From NCBI GenBank assembly GCA_001821915.1, contig MHOR01000006.1:1-10215 (forward strand): a DNA stretch of 10,215 nt, in the 5' to 3' direction. Positions 1-6,644 of this stretch are shown in pieces. Position 1 is the first letter of the stretch. Each line of letters begins with the position of its first letter. Source of the stretch: Candidatus Staskawiczbacteria bacterium RIFCSPHIGHO2_02_FULL_34_10 (GTDB taxonomy: Bacteria > Patescibacteriota > Minisyncoccia > Minisyncoccales > Staskawiczbacteraceae). The position numbers and the translations under genes are program-made. The notes beneath the pieces are model-generated. The model had not been told where the DNA came from. It saw only the letters and a program-made list of their open reading frames with translations, and made no database searches.

Positions 1-2338
1 AGCCTTCCGTAAAAGATGATTTTACTGGCAACTCAATAATGTCTCCGGCTGGGTTATTTACAAGACCCTTCATACCAGCCATTTGAACTGGCTGAGACCA
101 CGTAGCCCTAGCTCCTGCGCTAATAATTGACATTACGGGACCATCTTCTGGCAAAGTTTTTCTTAGTAATGCCTCAAGTTTTGTTTTAACTTCTTGCCAA
201 ACTAAAATTTTCTGTGAGGTTTTTTCTTCGTGGGATAGTAATCCTTTTTCAAAATGATTCTCAATTTTTTCAACTTCTCTATCAGCATCAAATATCATTC
301 GCTTTTTCTCTTTTGGAACAATTAAATCATCCATTCCCCAACTTACTCCAGACAATGTACAATGCTCAAAACCCATAGCTTTAATTTTATCCAAAACATC
401 TATAGATTCCTGGCCTGGATATTTTTCAATAATATCTCTGATTAAAGTTTTTAATCCTTTATTATCTATAAGTTTTGAAACATATGGATAGTCTTGAGGC
501 AAATTTGAATTTAAAATAAGTCTGCCCACGCAAGTTTCAATTATTTCGGGAACTTCTCCTTTTTTCACAGATAATAATTTTGGATTTGGAATTTTAATTT
601 TTTCATTTAATCCTAAAAATCCGTATTCGTGAGCTGTTATTGCTTCTGATTGACTTGAATACATTTTAACCTCTTGTCCGTCTTTAGGCTCTTTTATTTT
701 TGTTAAAAAGTAACACCCCAAAGCAATATCTCGAAACGGACCAATAATTGGAAGTCCGGTAGCCGGCCTTAAAAGATTAAGTGAAGAAAGCATTATTTCT
801 CTTGCTTCTTTTTGCGCTTCATCAGATAGTGGTAAATAAACAGCCATTTGATCTCCGTCAAAGTCAGCATTAAAGGCCTCGCAAGCCAAAGGGTGTAATT
901 TTATTGTTTCTCCTTCTGTTAAAACAGGATGAAACGCCTGGATGCCTAATCTATGCAAAGTTGGAGCGCGGTTTAATAACACCACTTTATCTTTTACTAT
1001 TTCTTCTAAAATTGCCCAAACTTCAGGGACTTTTTCTTCAATTAATCTTGCTGCTCCTCTTATGTTATAAGCTAATTCTTTATCTAAAATTCTTTTTATG
1101 ACAAAAGGCTTAAATATTTCTAAAGCCAGTGTTTTTGGCAAACCGCATTGAGAAAAACGAAGTTCTGGGCCAACTGCAATTACTGATCTTCCAGAATAAT
1201 CCACTCGTTTGCCCAAAAGGTTTTGACGGAATCTGCCTTGTTTGCCAGCCAACATTGCCGCCAAAGATTTTAATAACCTTTTTCCTCCGGTAGTTGCAGT
1301 GGTAGTAACTCCCTTTCTCATTTCGTTGTCAATTAATGCATCAACTGCTTCTTGCAACATTCTTTTTTCGTTTCTTACAATAACAGGAGGAGCTGAAATT
1401 TCTAATAAATATTTTAATCTATTATTTCTATTAATTACTCTTCTATATAAATCATTTAAGTCGCTAGATGCGTATCTTCCTCCGTCTAATTGAACCATTG
1501 GCCTTAAATCCGGCGGCAACACAGGCAACACATCAATAAACATCCATTGAGGTTTTACTTTGGACTTTGTCATTCCTTGAAAAAGTTTTAGGCGTCTTAA
1601 AATCTTTTTCTTTATTATTGGGGGAGCTTGTTCTGCCTCTTTTATTAATTCATCAATAGTTACTTCTAAATCAATTTGGGAAAAAATTTCCTTTATAACT
1701 TCTGCTCCAGTTCCTGCTTCAAAAATTTCTCCGTATTTTAAAGACAAATCGTGGTAAACAACTTCGGATAAAATTCTAAGCTTTTTTATTTCTAATATCT
1801 CTTCTTTCACCTTTTCTTTAAGCTGTTTTAGCTCATTTTTCTTTGCCTCTGTTTTCTCTTTTTTTACTTTGGTTTTAAATTCTTGCTCTACTTGATCTAA
1901 AATTGCGGTTCTAGCTTCTGTATTAACTTTAGTAATAATGTAAGAAGAAAAATAAATGACTTTTTCTAATTGCTGAGAACTTTTATTTAGTATCAAGCCC
2001 ATTCTTGATGGCACTCCCCTTAAAAACCAAATATGCGAAACCGGAGTAGCCAACTTAATATGGCCCATTCTCTCGCGTCTTACTTGAGATTTTGTAACTT
2101 CAACTCCGCATCTGTCGCAAACTACTCCCTTATACCTTATTCTTTTATATTTTCCGCAAGCGCATTCATAATCTTTTTCAGGACCAAAAATTCTTTCATC
2201 AAAAAGACCCTCCTTTTCAGGTTTTTGGGTTCTATAATTTATCGTTTCTGGTTTTACTATTTCACCATGAGACCAAGATAAAATCTCTTCAGGTGAAGCA
2301 AGTTTTATTCTTATTGATTCTATGTCTAGTACTCGCAT
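1..2338 (-). CDS. rpoC: DNA-directed RNA polymerase subunit beta' (RpoC), N-terminal 779 codons, 3' end outside window
   Basis: RpoC carries the Mg2+-binding catalytic centre of RNA polymerase and works in the cytoplasm with RpoB, RpoA and sigma. I checked the frame by hand from the ATG at 2338 to the left edge and found no stop. Visible landmarks: an N-terminal zinc-ribbon with C59-x-C61 and C74-x2-C77; the SDLNDLYRRVINRNNR and GKQGRFRQNLLGKRVDYSGR switch/clamp motifs; and the universal NADFDGD loop at residues 490-496 (bases 851-871), whose three Asp residues hold the active-site Mg2+. The sequence aligns with E. coli beta' up to about residue 758, so the trigger loop and second zinc site lie off the window. 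There is no Shine-Dalgarno before the ATG; instead a 16-nt heptamer repeat ends 7 nt upstream. The gene follows rpoB after 51 bp with no terminator seen, so they are probably co-transcribed. Oddity: the usually conserved GARG(S/N) reads GARAT around R744. Confidence 0.97.
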   Translation of the reverse strand, partial: MRVLDIESIRIKLASPEEILSWSHGEIVKPETINYRTQKPEKEGLFDERIFGPEKDYECACGKYKRIRYKGVVCDRCGVEVTKSQVRRERMGHIKLATPVSHIWFLRGVPSRMGLILNKSSQQLEKVIYFSSYIITKVNTEARTAILDQVEQEFKTKVKKEKTEAKKNELKQLKEKVKEEILEIKKLRILSEVVYHDLSLKYGEIFEAGTGAEVIKEIFSQIDLEVTIDELIKEAEQAPPIIKKKILRRLKLFQGMTKSKVKPQWMFIDVLPVLPPDLRPMVQLDGGRYASSDLNDLYRRVINRNNRLKYLLEISAPPVIVRNEKRMLQEAVDALIDNEMRKGVTTTATTGGKRLLKSLAAMLAGKQGRFRQNLLGKRVDYSGRSVIAVGPELRFSQCGLPKTLALEIFKPFVIKRILDKELAYNIRGAARLIEEKVPEVWAILEEIVKDKVVLLNRAPTLHRLGIQAFHPVLTEGETIKLHPLACEAFNADFDGDQMAVYLPLSDEAQKEAREIMLSSLNLLRPATGLPIIGPFRDIALGCYFLTKIKEPKDGQEVKMYSSQSEAITAHEYGFLGLNEKIKIPNPKLLSVKKGEVPEIIETCVGRLILNSNLPQDYPYVSKLIDNKGLKTLIRDIIEKYPGQESIDVLDKIKAMGFEHCTLSGVSWGMDDLIVPKEKKRMIFDADREVEKIENHFEKGLLSHEEKTSQKILVWQEVKTKLEALLRKTLPEDGPVMSIISAGARATWSQPVQMAGMKGLVNNPAGDIIELPVKSSFTEG

Positions 2339-2345
2339 TGGTTTT

Positions 2346-2378
2346 AGAATCTAGAATCTAGTAAATAGAATCTAGAAT
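2346..2378. repeat. Period-7 TCTAGAA-type repeats in the rpoB-rpoC spacer
   Basis: The 51-bp spacer is largely made of the heptamer TCTAGAA. On the plus strand AGAATCTAGAATCTAG (2346-2361) is followed by TAAAT and then AGAATCTAGAAT (2367-2378). On the coding strand, CTAGATTCTAGATTCT ends 7 nt before the rpoC ATG. Exactly the same 16 nt lies before rpoB (5647-5662). TCTAGA is self-complementary, so the copies could also pair with each other in RNA. No ribosome-binding site or terminator is visible in the spacer. Confidence 0.85.
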
Positions 2379-2389
2379 ATTGTATTGAA

Positions 2390-5300
2390 TTATTTTTTCT
2401 CTCTTACTTCTCTTATTTTTTCTTTTACTTCAACTCCCATTCCAAGTGATTTTAATTCAGCCACCAGTAAATTAAACGATGCTGGAATATTTGGATTTCT
2501 TATTGGTTCACCCTTTAATATTGACTCATAAGTTGTAGCTCTTCCCACAACGTCATCTGACTTAATAGTAAGCATTTCTTGAAGTGTATGAGCAACACCG
2601 TATCCTTGCAAAGCCCAAACTTCCATTTCTCCAAATCTTTGTCCTCCAAATTGCGCTTTTCCTCCTAAAGGCTGTTGGGTAATTAATGAATATGGCCCGA
2701 TGGATCTAGCATGAACTTTATCGTCCACCATATGAATTAATTTCATAATGTACATATATCCAACTGTAATCGGCCTTGGAAAAGGAAGTCCTGTATGGCC
2801 ATCATAAAGTGTTGTTTGGCCGGATTCTGGCAGTCCCGCTTCGCGTAATTCAGCTTTAATATCTTCTTTATTAGCTCCTAATAGTGATGGTGTAATAGCC
2901 AAATAGTTTAATTTATGAGCAGCCCATCCTAAATGAGTTTCTAAAATTTGGCCAAGATTCATTCTTGAAGGCACTGATAAGGGGGATAAAACTAAATCAA
3001 TTGGAGTGCCATCAGCTAAAAATGGCATTTCTGCTTCAGCCCAAATTTTTGAAACAACTCCTTTATTTCCATGTCGTCCAACTAATTTATCTCCAACTTT
3101 AACATGCCTTAATTCGGCAATTTCAACTTGTATTTTCTTTATAACACCTGGTTCTAATTTGTGGCCTAAATCTCGTGAGAAAATTTTAACATTTGTAACT
3201 TTGCCTTTTTTACCATGTTCCATTCTTAGTGATGTGTCTTTTACGTCTTTTGATTTTTCACCAAAAATAGCTCTTAATAATCTTTCTTCGGGAGTTAACT
3301 CAACCTCTCCTTTTGGAGAAATTTTTCCGACTAAAATATCGTTAGGACCTACTTCAGCTCCCACTCTTACAATTCCCTCTTCATCTAAATCTTTTAACTT
3401 TTCTTCTCCGACATTAGGAATATCCGAAGTTGTAACTTCAGGGCCTAATTTTGTTTCTCTTACATCACAAGTAAAATCTTCAATATGAATAGATGTGAAT
3501 TCAAACTCTTTTACTAGTTTTTCTGAAATAATAATTGAATCTTCAAATCCTCCTCCCCTTAAAGGTAAAAAACAAACTAAAATATTTCTTCCTAGCGCAA
3601 GTCTTCCTTGGTTAATAGCGGCGCCATCTGCTAGAATATCTCCTTTTTTAAATACTTCACCCTTGGTAACTATTGGTTTTTGATGAAAACAAGAATATTG
3701 GTTAGTTCTTACAAATGTTTGGAGTTCATAATCCTCTTCTGTTTTTTTAGACCCCATATCATACAACACTTTAATATGCGAGGCATCAACTTCTTTAACA
3801 ACGCCGTTTGCAGTAGCTAAAATTCCTTGTCCAGAATCTCTTGCAACATTTCTTTCAACTCCGGTTCCCACCAAAGGAGCCTCTGGCCTTATTAAAGGAA
3901 CTGCTTGTCGTTGCATATTTGAACCCATTAATGCGCGCCCGGCATCATCATTTTGCAAAAAAGGAATCAATGCAGCTGCCGCAGAAATAAATTGTTTTGA
4001 AGAAACATCTGAATAGTTCACTTTTGATATTTCAGTTTCAGCTGGCTCTCCCTTTACTCTGGCCTCAACTCTATCAGGCGGTATCTCGGGTAAAATTTTT
4101 CCATTTTTATCTAGTGGCACAGATGCAGGAACAATAACATATCTTTCCTCTTCTTGAGCCGAAAGATAGTGAACTTCATCAGTAACTCTGCCATTTTTTA
4201 CTTTAAAATATGGGGCCTCAATAAATCCATAAGGATTAATTTTTGCAAATGATGCCAAATGTCCCACAAGTCCTACATTAGGGCCTTCAGGAGACTCAAT
4301 TGGACAAATTCTTCCATAATGCGATGGCTGTACATCTCTTACTTCAAATCCGGCTCTTTCGCGGGTTAACCCCCCCGGGCCCGTAGTTGTTAATCTTCTT
4401 TTGTGTTCCAATTCAGCTAAAGGATTTTCATTATCCATAAACTGGGAAAATTGCGAAGATGTAAAAAATTCCTTTATAACCGCCATTAATGGCCTTGGAT
4501 TTATTAACTGAATAGAAGTTATAGTTAATGGATCCAATATAGACATTTTGTCCTTAATAATCCTTTCCATTCGCATTAAACCAACTCTTAACCTGTTTTG
4601 TAAAAGTTCGGATAATGTCCTTACTCTTCTATTACCCAAATGGTCAACTTGGTCTGCTTTGGCATTTGGATCATTGTTTAACCTAATAACTTCTTTTACA
4701 ACTTCTACAAGATCTTCTATTTTTAAAATCCTATCTTTTTTATCAATATCCTTATTTTTTTCTGAAGATAAGGATTCAGAATTTTTTCCCGGAATTAAAT
4801 TAGGCAATCTTTGCCATGTTTTCCATCTGCCGACTTTTGACAAGTCATACCTGTCAAAATTAAAAAACATATTAAAAATCAAATCTTGCGCGGTATCTGG
4901 CGTAACTAAATCCCCCGGCCTTAACCTTCTATAAATTTCTACCAATGCTTCTTTTTGATCTTTGCAGGTTTCTCTTTTTAATGTTTCTTGAATATATTTT
5001 ATTTCTCCAGTATCTATATCTTTAAATTCTTTTTCAATTTTTTCTATAGTATTTAATCCCAATGCTAAAAGCAAAGTAGATGCCGAAATCTTTCTTTTAC
5101 GATTTATTTTAACTCCTATAAATCCAGATTCTTCTGTTTCAAATTCCAGCCAAGCTCCTCTGTTTGGTATTATTTTTGCGCCAAAATAATTTTTCCCGCG
5201 AGAGGATCTTGTAGTAAAAAATGCTCCGGGTGAACGAATCAACTGAGACACCACTACTCTTTCCACTCCATTTACAACAAAAGTCCCGCGCTCAGTCATA

Positions 5301-5641
5301 AGAGGAAAATCTGCCAAGAAAACTTCTTGATCCTTAACTTCTTTTGTTTTTAAATTGACTAGTCTTATTTTAACTCTTAAAGAAACTTCTAAAGAATCAT
5401 TGTTTCTTTTTGCCTCTAAACCATTTTTATAATTTGGTTTTCCTAATGTATAATCCAAAAACCAGAGTTCAAACTCTTTGCCTGTATAGTCCACAATAGG
5501 AGAAATTTCCGAAAAAAGTTCTTTCAATCTAACTTCTGTAAAGTCAGTCCATGTCTCCCTTTGCATTTGCAAAAGATTGGGAGTGGGAAAAGAAAGCTTA
5601 GACTTTGAAAAGTTCTTTACTTTTTTTATTATCTCAGCCAT
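2390..5641 (-). CDS. rpoB: DNA-directed RNA polymerase subunit beta (RpoB)
   Basis: RpoB forms the second half of the RNA polymerase active cleft and contains the rifampicin pocket. At 1083 residues it is complete but shorter than E. coli RpoB (1342); the large lineage-specific insertions are missing. Motifs in order: the PLMTERGTFVVNGVERV/SQLIRSPGAFF lobe region (about residues 110-143); VDHLGNRRVR; the rifampicin region SSQFSQFMDNENPL to HKRRLTTTGPGG (about 395-424); ERAGFEVRDV; NMQRQAVP (about 573-580); EDSIIISE (about 698-705); GDKLVGRHGNKG with active-centre lysines K852 and K860; and the conserved C-terminal GGQRFGEMEVWALQGYG clamp segment. The ATG at 5641 begins MAEIIKK and agrees with the conserved N-terminus. 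There is no Shine-Dalgarno; a 16-nt repeat ends 5 nt upstream. Residues matching E. coli S531 and L511 are T418 and F398. rpoC follows 51 bp downstream. The long leader and promoter are described separately. Confidence 0.98.
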   Translation of the reverse strand: MAEIIKKVKNFSKSKLSFPTPNLLQMQRETWTDFTEVRLKELFSEISPIVDYTGKEFELWFLDYTLGKPNYKNGLEAKRNNDSLEVSLRVKIRLVNLKTKEVKDQEVFLADFPLMTERGTFVVNGVERVVVSQLIRSPGAFFTTRSSRGKNYFGAKIIPNRGAWLEFETEESGFIGVKINRKRKISASTLLLALGLNTIEKIEKEFKDIDTGEIKYIQETLKRETCKDQKEALVEIYRRLRPGDLVTPDTAQDLIFNMFFNFDRYDLSKVGRWKTWQRLPNLIPGKNSESLSSEKNKDIDKKDRILKIEDLVEVVKEVIRLNNDPNAKADQVDHLGNRRVRTLSELLQNRLRVGLMRMERIIKDKMSILDPLTITSIQLINPRPLMAVIKEFFTSSQFSQFMDNENPLAELEHKRRLTTTGPGGLTRERAGFEVRDVQPSHYGRICPIESPEGPNVGLVGHLASFAKINPYGFIEAPYFKVKNGRVTDEVHYLSAQEEERYVIVPASVPLDKNGKILPEIPPDRVEARVKGEPAETEISKVNYSDVSSKQFISAAAALIPFLQNDDAGRALMGSNMQRQAVPLIRPEAPLVGTGVERNVARDSGQGILATANGVVKEVDASHIKVLYDMGSKKTEEDYELQTFVRTNQYSCFHQKPIVTKGEVFKKGDILADGAAINQGRLALGRNILVCFLPLRGGGFEDSIIISEKLVKEFEFTSIHIEDFTCDVRETKLGPEVTTSDIPNVGEEKLKDLDEEGIVRVGAEVGPNDILVGKISPKGEVELTPEERLLRAIFGEKSKDVKDTSLRMEHGKKGKVTNVKIFSRDLGHKLEPGVIKKIQVEIAELRHVKVGDKLVGRHGNKGVVSKIWAEAEMPFLADGTPIDLVLSPLSVPSRMNLGQILETHLGWAAHKLNYLAITPSLLGANKEDIKAELREAGLPESGQTTLYDGHTGLPFPRPITVGYMYIMKLIHMVDDKVHARSIGPYSLITQQPLGGKAQFGGQRFGEMEVWALQGYGVAHTLQEMLTIKSDDVVGRATTYESILKGEPIRNPNIPASFNLLVAELKSLGMGVEVKEKIREVREKK

Positions 5642-5646
5642 TGGAG

Positions 5647-5662
5647 AGAATCTAGAATCTAG
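5647..5662. repeat. Second copy of the 16-nt heptamer repeat, just before rpoB
   Basis: Plus strand AGAATCTAGAATCTAG, which is CTAGATTCTAGATTCT in the rpoB direction, is identical over 16 nt to 2346-2361. It ends 5 nt before the rpoB ATG (7 nt for rpoC). Both starts also share the final CCA before ATG. The repeat occupies the place of a Shine-Dalgarno sequence, but its coding-strand sequence is not complementary to the usual 16S 3' end. Confidence 0.85.
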
Positions 5663-5686
5663 AAAATATGCCTTGCATATTTTCTA
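5660..5686 (-). promoter_or_regulatory. Perfect 12-bp hairpin in the rpoB leader
   Basis: TAGAAAATATGC (5660-5671) and GCATATTTTCTA (5675-5686) are exact reverse complements separated by 3 nt. In the rpoB mRNA this gives a 12-bp stem with an AAG loop, whose 3' arm runs directly into the heptamer repeat and ends 18 nt before the AUG. There is no U-tract, so it is not a typical terminator. A role in transcript stability, pausing or translation initiation is inference. Confidence 0.6.
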
Positions 5687-5706
5687 TTTACTATTTTCTA
5701 ATTTAT

Positions 5707-5741
5707 AAAACACAAAATACCCTTAGTTGTTTAGGGTATTT
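5707..5741 (-). terminator. Terminator- or attenuator-like hairpin in the rpoB leader
   Basis: AAATACCCT (5715-5723) and AGGGTATTT (5733-5741) form a 9-bp stem with a 9-nt loop. Read toward rpoB, the stem is followed by T-GTG-TTTT (5714-5707), giving a broken U-tract. It lies between the predicted promoter (5891-5918) and the rpoB start, so it could be an attenuator in the leader. It could equally terminate leftward transcription from the upstream envelope genes. The stem is short and A/U-rich at its base, so strength is uncertain. Confidence 0.5.
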
Positions 5742-5822
5742 AAAATATATTTCTATTAAAACAAAAAATCGGTTTTCATTAAAAAATTAACCGTATGAAG
5801 GTTTTTAGTTTTGTTTTCTAGC

Positions 5823-5845
5823 AAATAAGAAATAGCCACTTATTT
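5823..5845 (-). other. Short hairpin near the 5' end of the rpoB leader
   Basis: AAATAAG (5823-5829) and CTTATTT (5839-5845) can form a 7-bp stem with a 9-nt loop, about 40 nt downstream of the predicted transcription start. The stem is weak (one G-C pair) and could be chance in A+T-rich DNA. It is listed because it is the first of three hairpins in order along the proposed leader. Confidence 0.25.
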
Positions 5846-5890
5846 AATGAGATTATCTAAAAAATCGATCTAAGACAATATTATAAATTG

Positions 5891-5918
5891 ATTATATTCT
5901 TTTAGTAAAAAAAGTCAA
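5891..5918 (-). promoter_or_regulatory. Predicted sigma70-type promoter for rpoB-rpoC
   Basis: On the minus strand, TTGACT (5918-5913) is followed after 16 bp by a perfect TATAAT (5896-5891). That is 5/6 and 6/6 matches to the housekeeping consensus. Transcription should start near 5884, giving a leader of about 240 nt before the rpoB ATG. A second TATAAT at 5885-5880 has no good -35 partner. This is the best promoter match in the gap. Confidence 0.6.
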
Positions 5919-5986
5919 GGCTTTTGAGCTAGTTGTGATGCTTTTATCAATACTATAAAAATATTTTGCCTAACATCTTTATAATA

Positions 5987-6139
5987 ACTTTGAATTACGA
6001 AATGTCCCGATTTCTTCGTGGATCCTCGTATGCCCAAAAGGGCATCGGGACTTTCTTAGGATTTTCTCTAAATTTGCAGCTGGAATTTAGAGAAAAGACA
6101 AGAAAAATCATTTTATATGGGTATTTCGTAATTTAAAGT
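5987..6139. repeat. 153-bp inverted-repeat element with a three-way-junction fold (MITE-like or structured RNA)
   Basis: The outer arms ACTTTGAATTACGAAAT (5987-6003) and ATTTCGTAATTTAAAGT (6123-6139) pair over 17 bp with one G.T. Directly inside is helix 2: GTCCCGAT (6004-6011) with ATCGGGAC (6044-6051), capped by GCCC-AAAA-GGGC (6032-6043) and with a 20-nt bulge at 6012-6031. Directly after it comes helix 3: TTTCTT (6052-6057) with AAGAAA (6100-6105), then TTTTCTCTAAATT (6062-6074) with AATTTAGAGAAAA (6084-6096) and a 9-nt loop. Only 6106-6122 is left unpaired at the junction. AATA flanks both ends (5983-5986 and 6140-6143), a possible target duplication, though weak in A+T-rich DNA. The element holds no coding sequence. 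It may be a non-autonomous mobile element or encode a structured RNA; the sequence alone does not decide. Confidence 0.7.
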
Positions 6140-6156
6140 AATAAACATCTAATTAT

Positions 6157-6258
6157 AAGGCCTATTGTTTAATAACTTTTCTATTATTATAACTTACCAT
6201 AATTTCACCGCCAAAATTACGATATTTTACAAGTAAAAATTACCAACCAACAGGCCTT
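6157..6258. repeat. Long-range inverted repeat with internal small hairpins
   Basis: AAGGCCTATTG (6157-6167) and CAACAGGCCTT (6248-6258) pair over 11 bp with one non-Watson-Crick position, which is G.U only in a minus-strand RNA. Inside are TTTTAC/GTAAAA (6225-6238) and TAATTT/AAATTA (6200-6219), so a small multi-branched fold is possible. The right arm overlaps the stop codon of the 128-residue gene. The enclosed 80 nt is too long for a terminator loop. Function unknown. Confidence 0.45.
6186..6214 (-). promoter_or_regulatory. Possible second leftward promoter
   Basis: TTGGCG (6214-6209) and TATAAT (6191-6186) on the minus strand are separated by 17 bp. The -10 box is perfect and the -35 box matches 4/6. 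A transcript from here would start near 6179 and run through the 153-bp element toward rpoB. It might make a separate small RNA or a longer rpoB leader. TATAAT-like sequences are common in this A+T-rich gap, so confidence is low. Confidence 0.35.
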
Positions 6259-6644
6259 TAATAAATAATTTTCCTTGACAATATCTCTAATAAATCTTTG
6301 ACTCCCGACTGTATTTCGGTTTCGTTGGCGCCTCCAGTAAATTTTTCCCATTTTTGTAAAAGTTCGGAGTCATCAATACTTCTAATGGAGTTTTCTAGTT
6401 GCAAACGATCTTCAAATGAAACTTCCTTATCAGTTTTTAAAACTTTTTGAACAAAAAGACTAAAAAAGGCTGCTATTTTTTCATTAGTCTGTTGGTCTTT
6501 TATTTCTCTTTTTAAGCTAACTATTTCCTTGGCTTGTAAAAAATATTTTACTGATAAAAATATATTGCTAAAAATAAGTAATGATATTATTACTGCCAAA
6601 GCTATATTTTTTTTGCTTGTGTTTCGTAAATTATTAAATTCCAT
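6258..6644 (-). CDS. Small single-span membrane protein of unknown function (128 aa)
   Basis: I do not recognise this protein. It starts with a short charged N-terminus rich in Asn, Arg and Lys (residues 1-13), followed by one hydrophobic segment at about 14-36 (ALAVIISLLIFSNIFLSVKYF). A Lys/Glu-rich stretch follows (about 38-55) that could be a short coiled coil. The C-terminal 70 residues are mostly hydrophilic with heptad-like Leu spacing and probably helical. The positive N-terminus suggests an N-in topology with the C-terminal part outside the membrane, unless the segment is an uncleaved signal anchor of another kind. The ATG at 6644 is the only reasonable start and has no Shine-Dalgarno. 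The gene lies 121 bp after the surface-protein gene on the same strand, so they may share a transcript, but no function follows from that. Its stop codon overlaps the 6157-6258 inverted repeat. Confidence 0.75.
   Translation of the reverse strand: MEFNNLRNTSKKNIALAVIISLLIFSNIFLSVKYFLQAKEIVSLKREIKDQQTNEKIAAFFSLFVQKVLKTDKEVSFEDRLQLENSIRSIDDSELLQKWEKFTGGANETEIQSGVKDLLEILSRKIIY

Noticed and set aside
904..1493. Plus-strand reading frames opposite rpoC (904-1101, 1242-1493)
   Set aside because: They lie opposite strongly conserved RpoC motifs, have low-complexity Leu/Phe-rich translations, and no start signals.
2339..2389. CRISPR-like array in the heptamer repeats
   Set aside because: Units are 7 bp with no unique spacers; far too short for CRISPR repeats.
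3006..4934. Plus-strand reading frames opposite rpoB (3006-3488, 3495-3683, 4548-4934)
   Set aside because: Antisense shadows of conserved RpoB sequence; no recognisable protein and no promoter or ribosome-binding site.
1..5641. Alternative genetic code (UGA read as Gly)
   Set aside because: rpoB and the visible rpoC are full, conserved frames with no in-frame TGA, so standard bacterial code fits.
6162..6200. Minus-strand 12-codon mini-ORF MVSYNNRKVIKQ preceded by GGTGA
   Set aside because: Too short to support as a gene, and it overlaps the promoter-like -10 box; the GGTGA match is likely chance.
5987..6258. tRNA, tmRNA, SRP RNA, 6S RNA or RNase P RNA in the structured gap
   Set aside because: No T-loop GTTC, no SRP GGAAGCAGC-type core, no tmRNA or RNase P conserved cores were found, and the three-way fold does not match the long single 6S rod.
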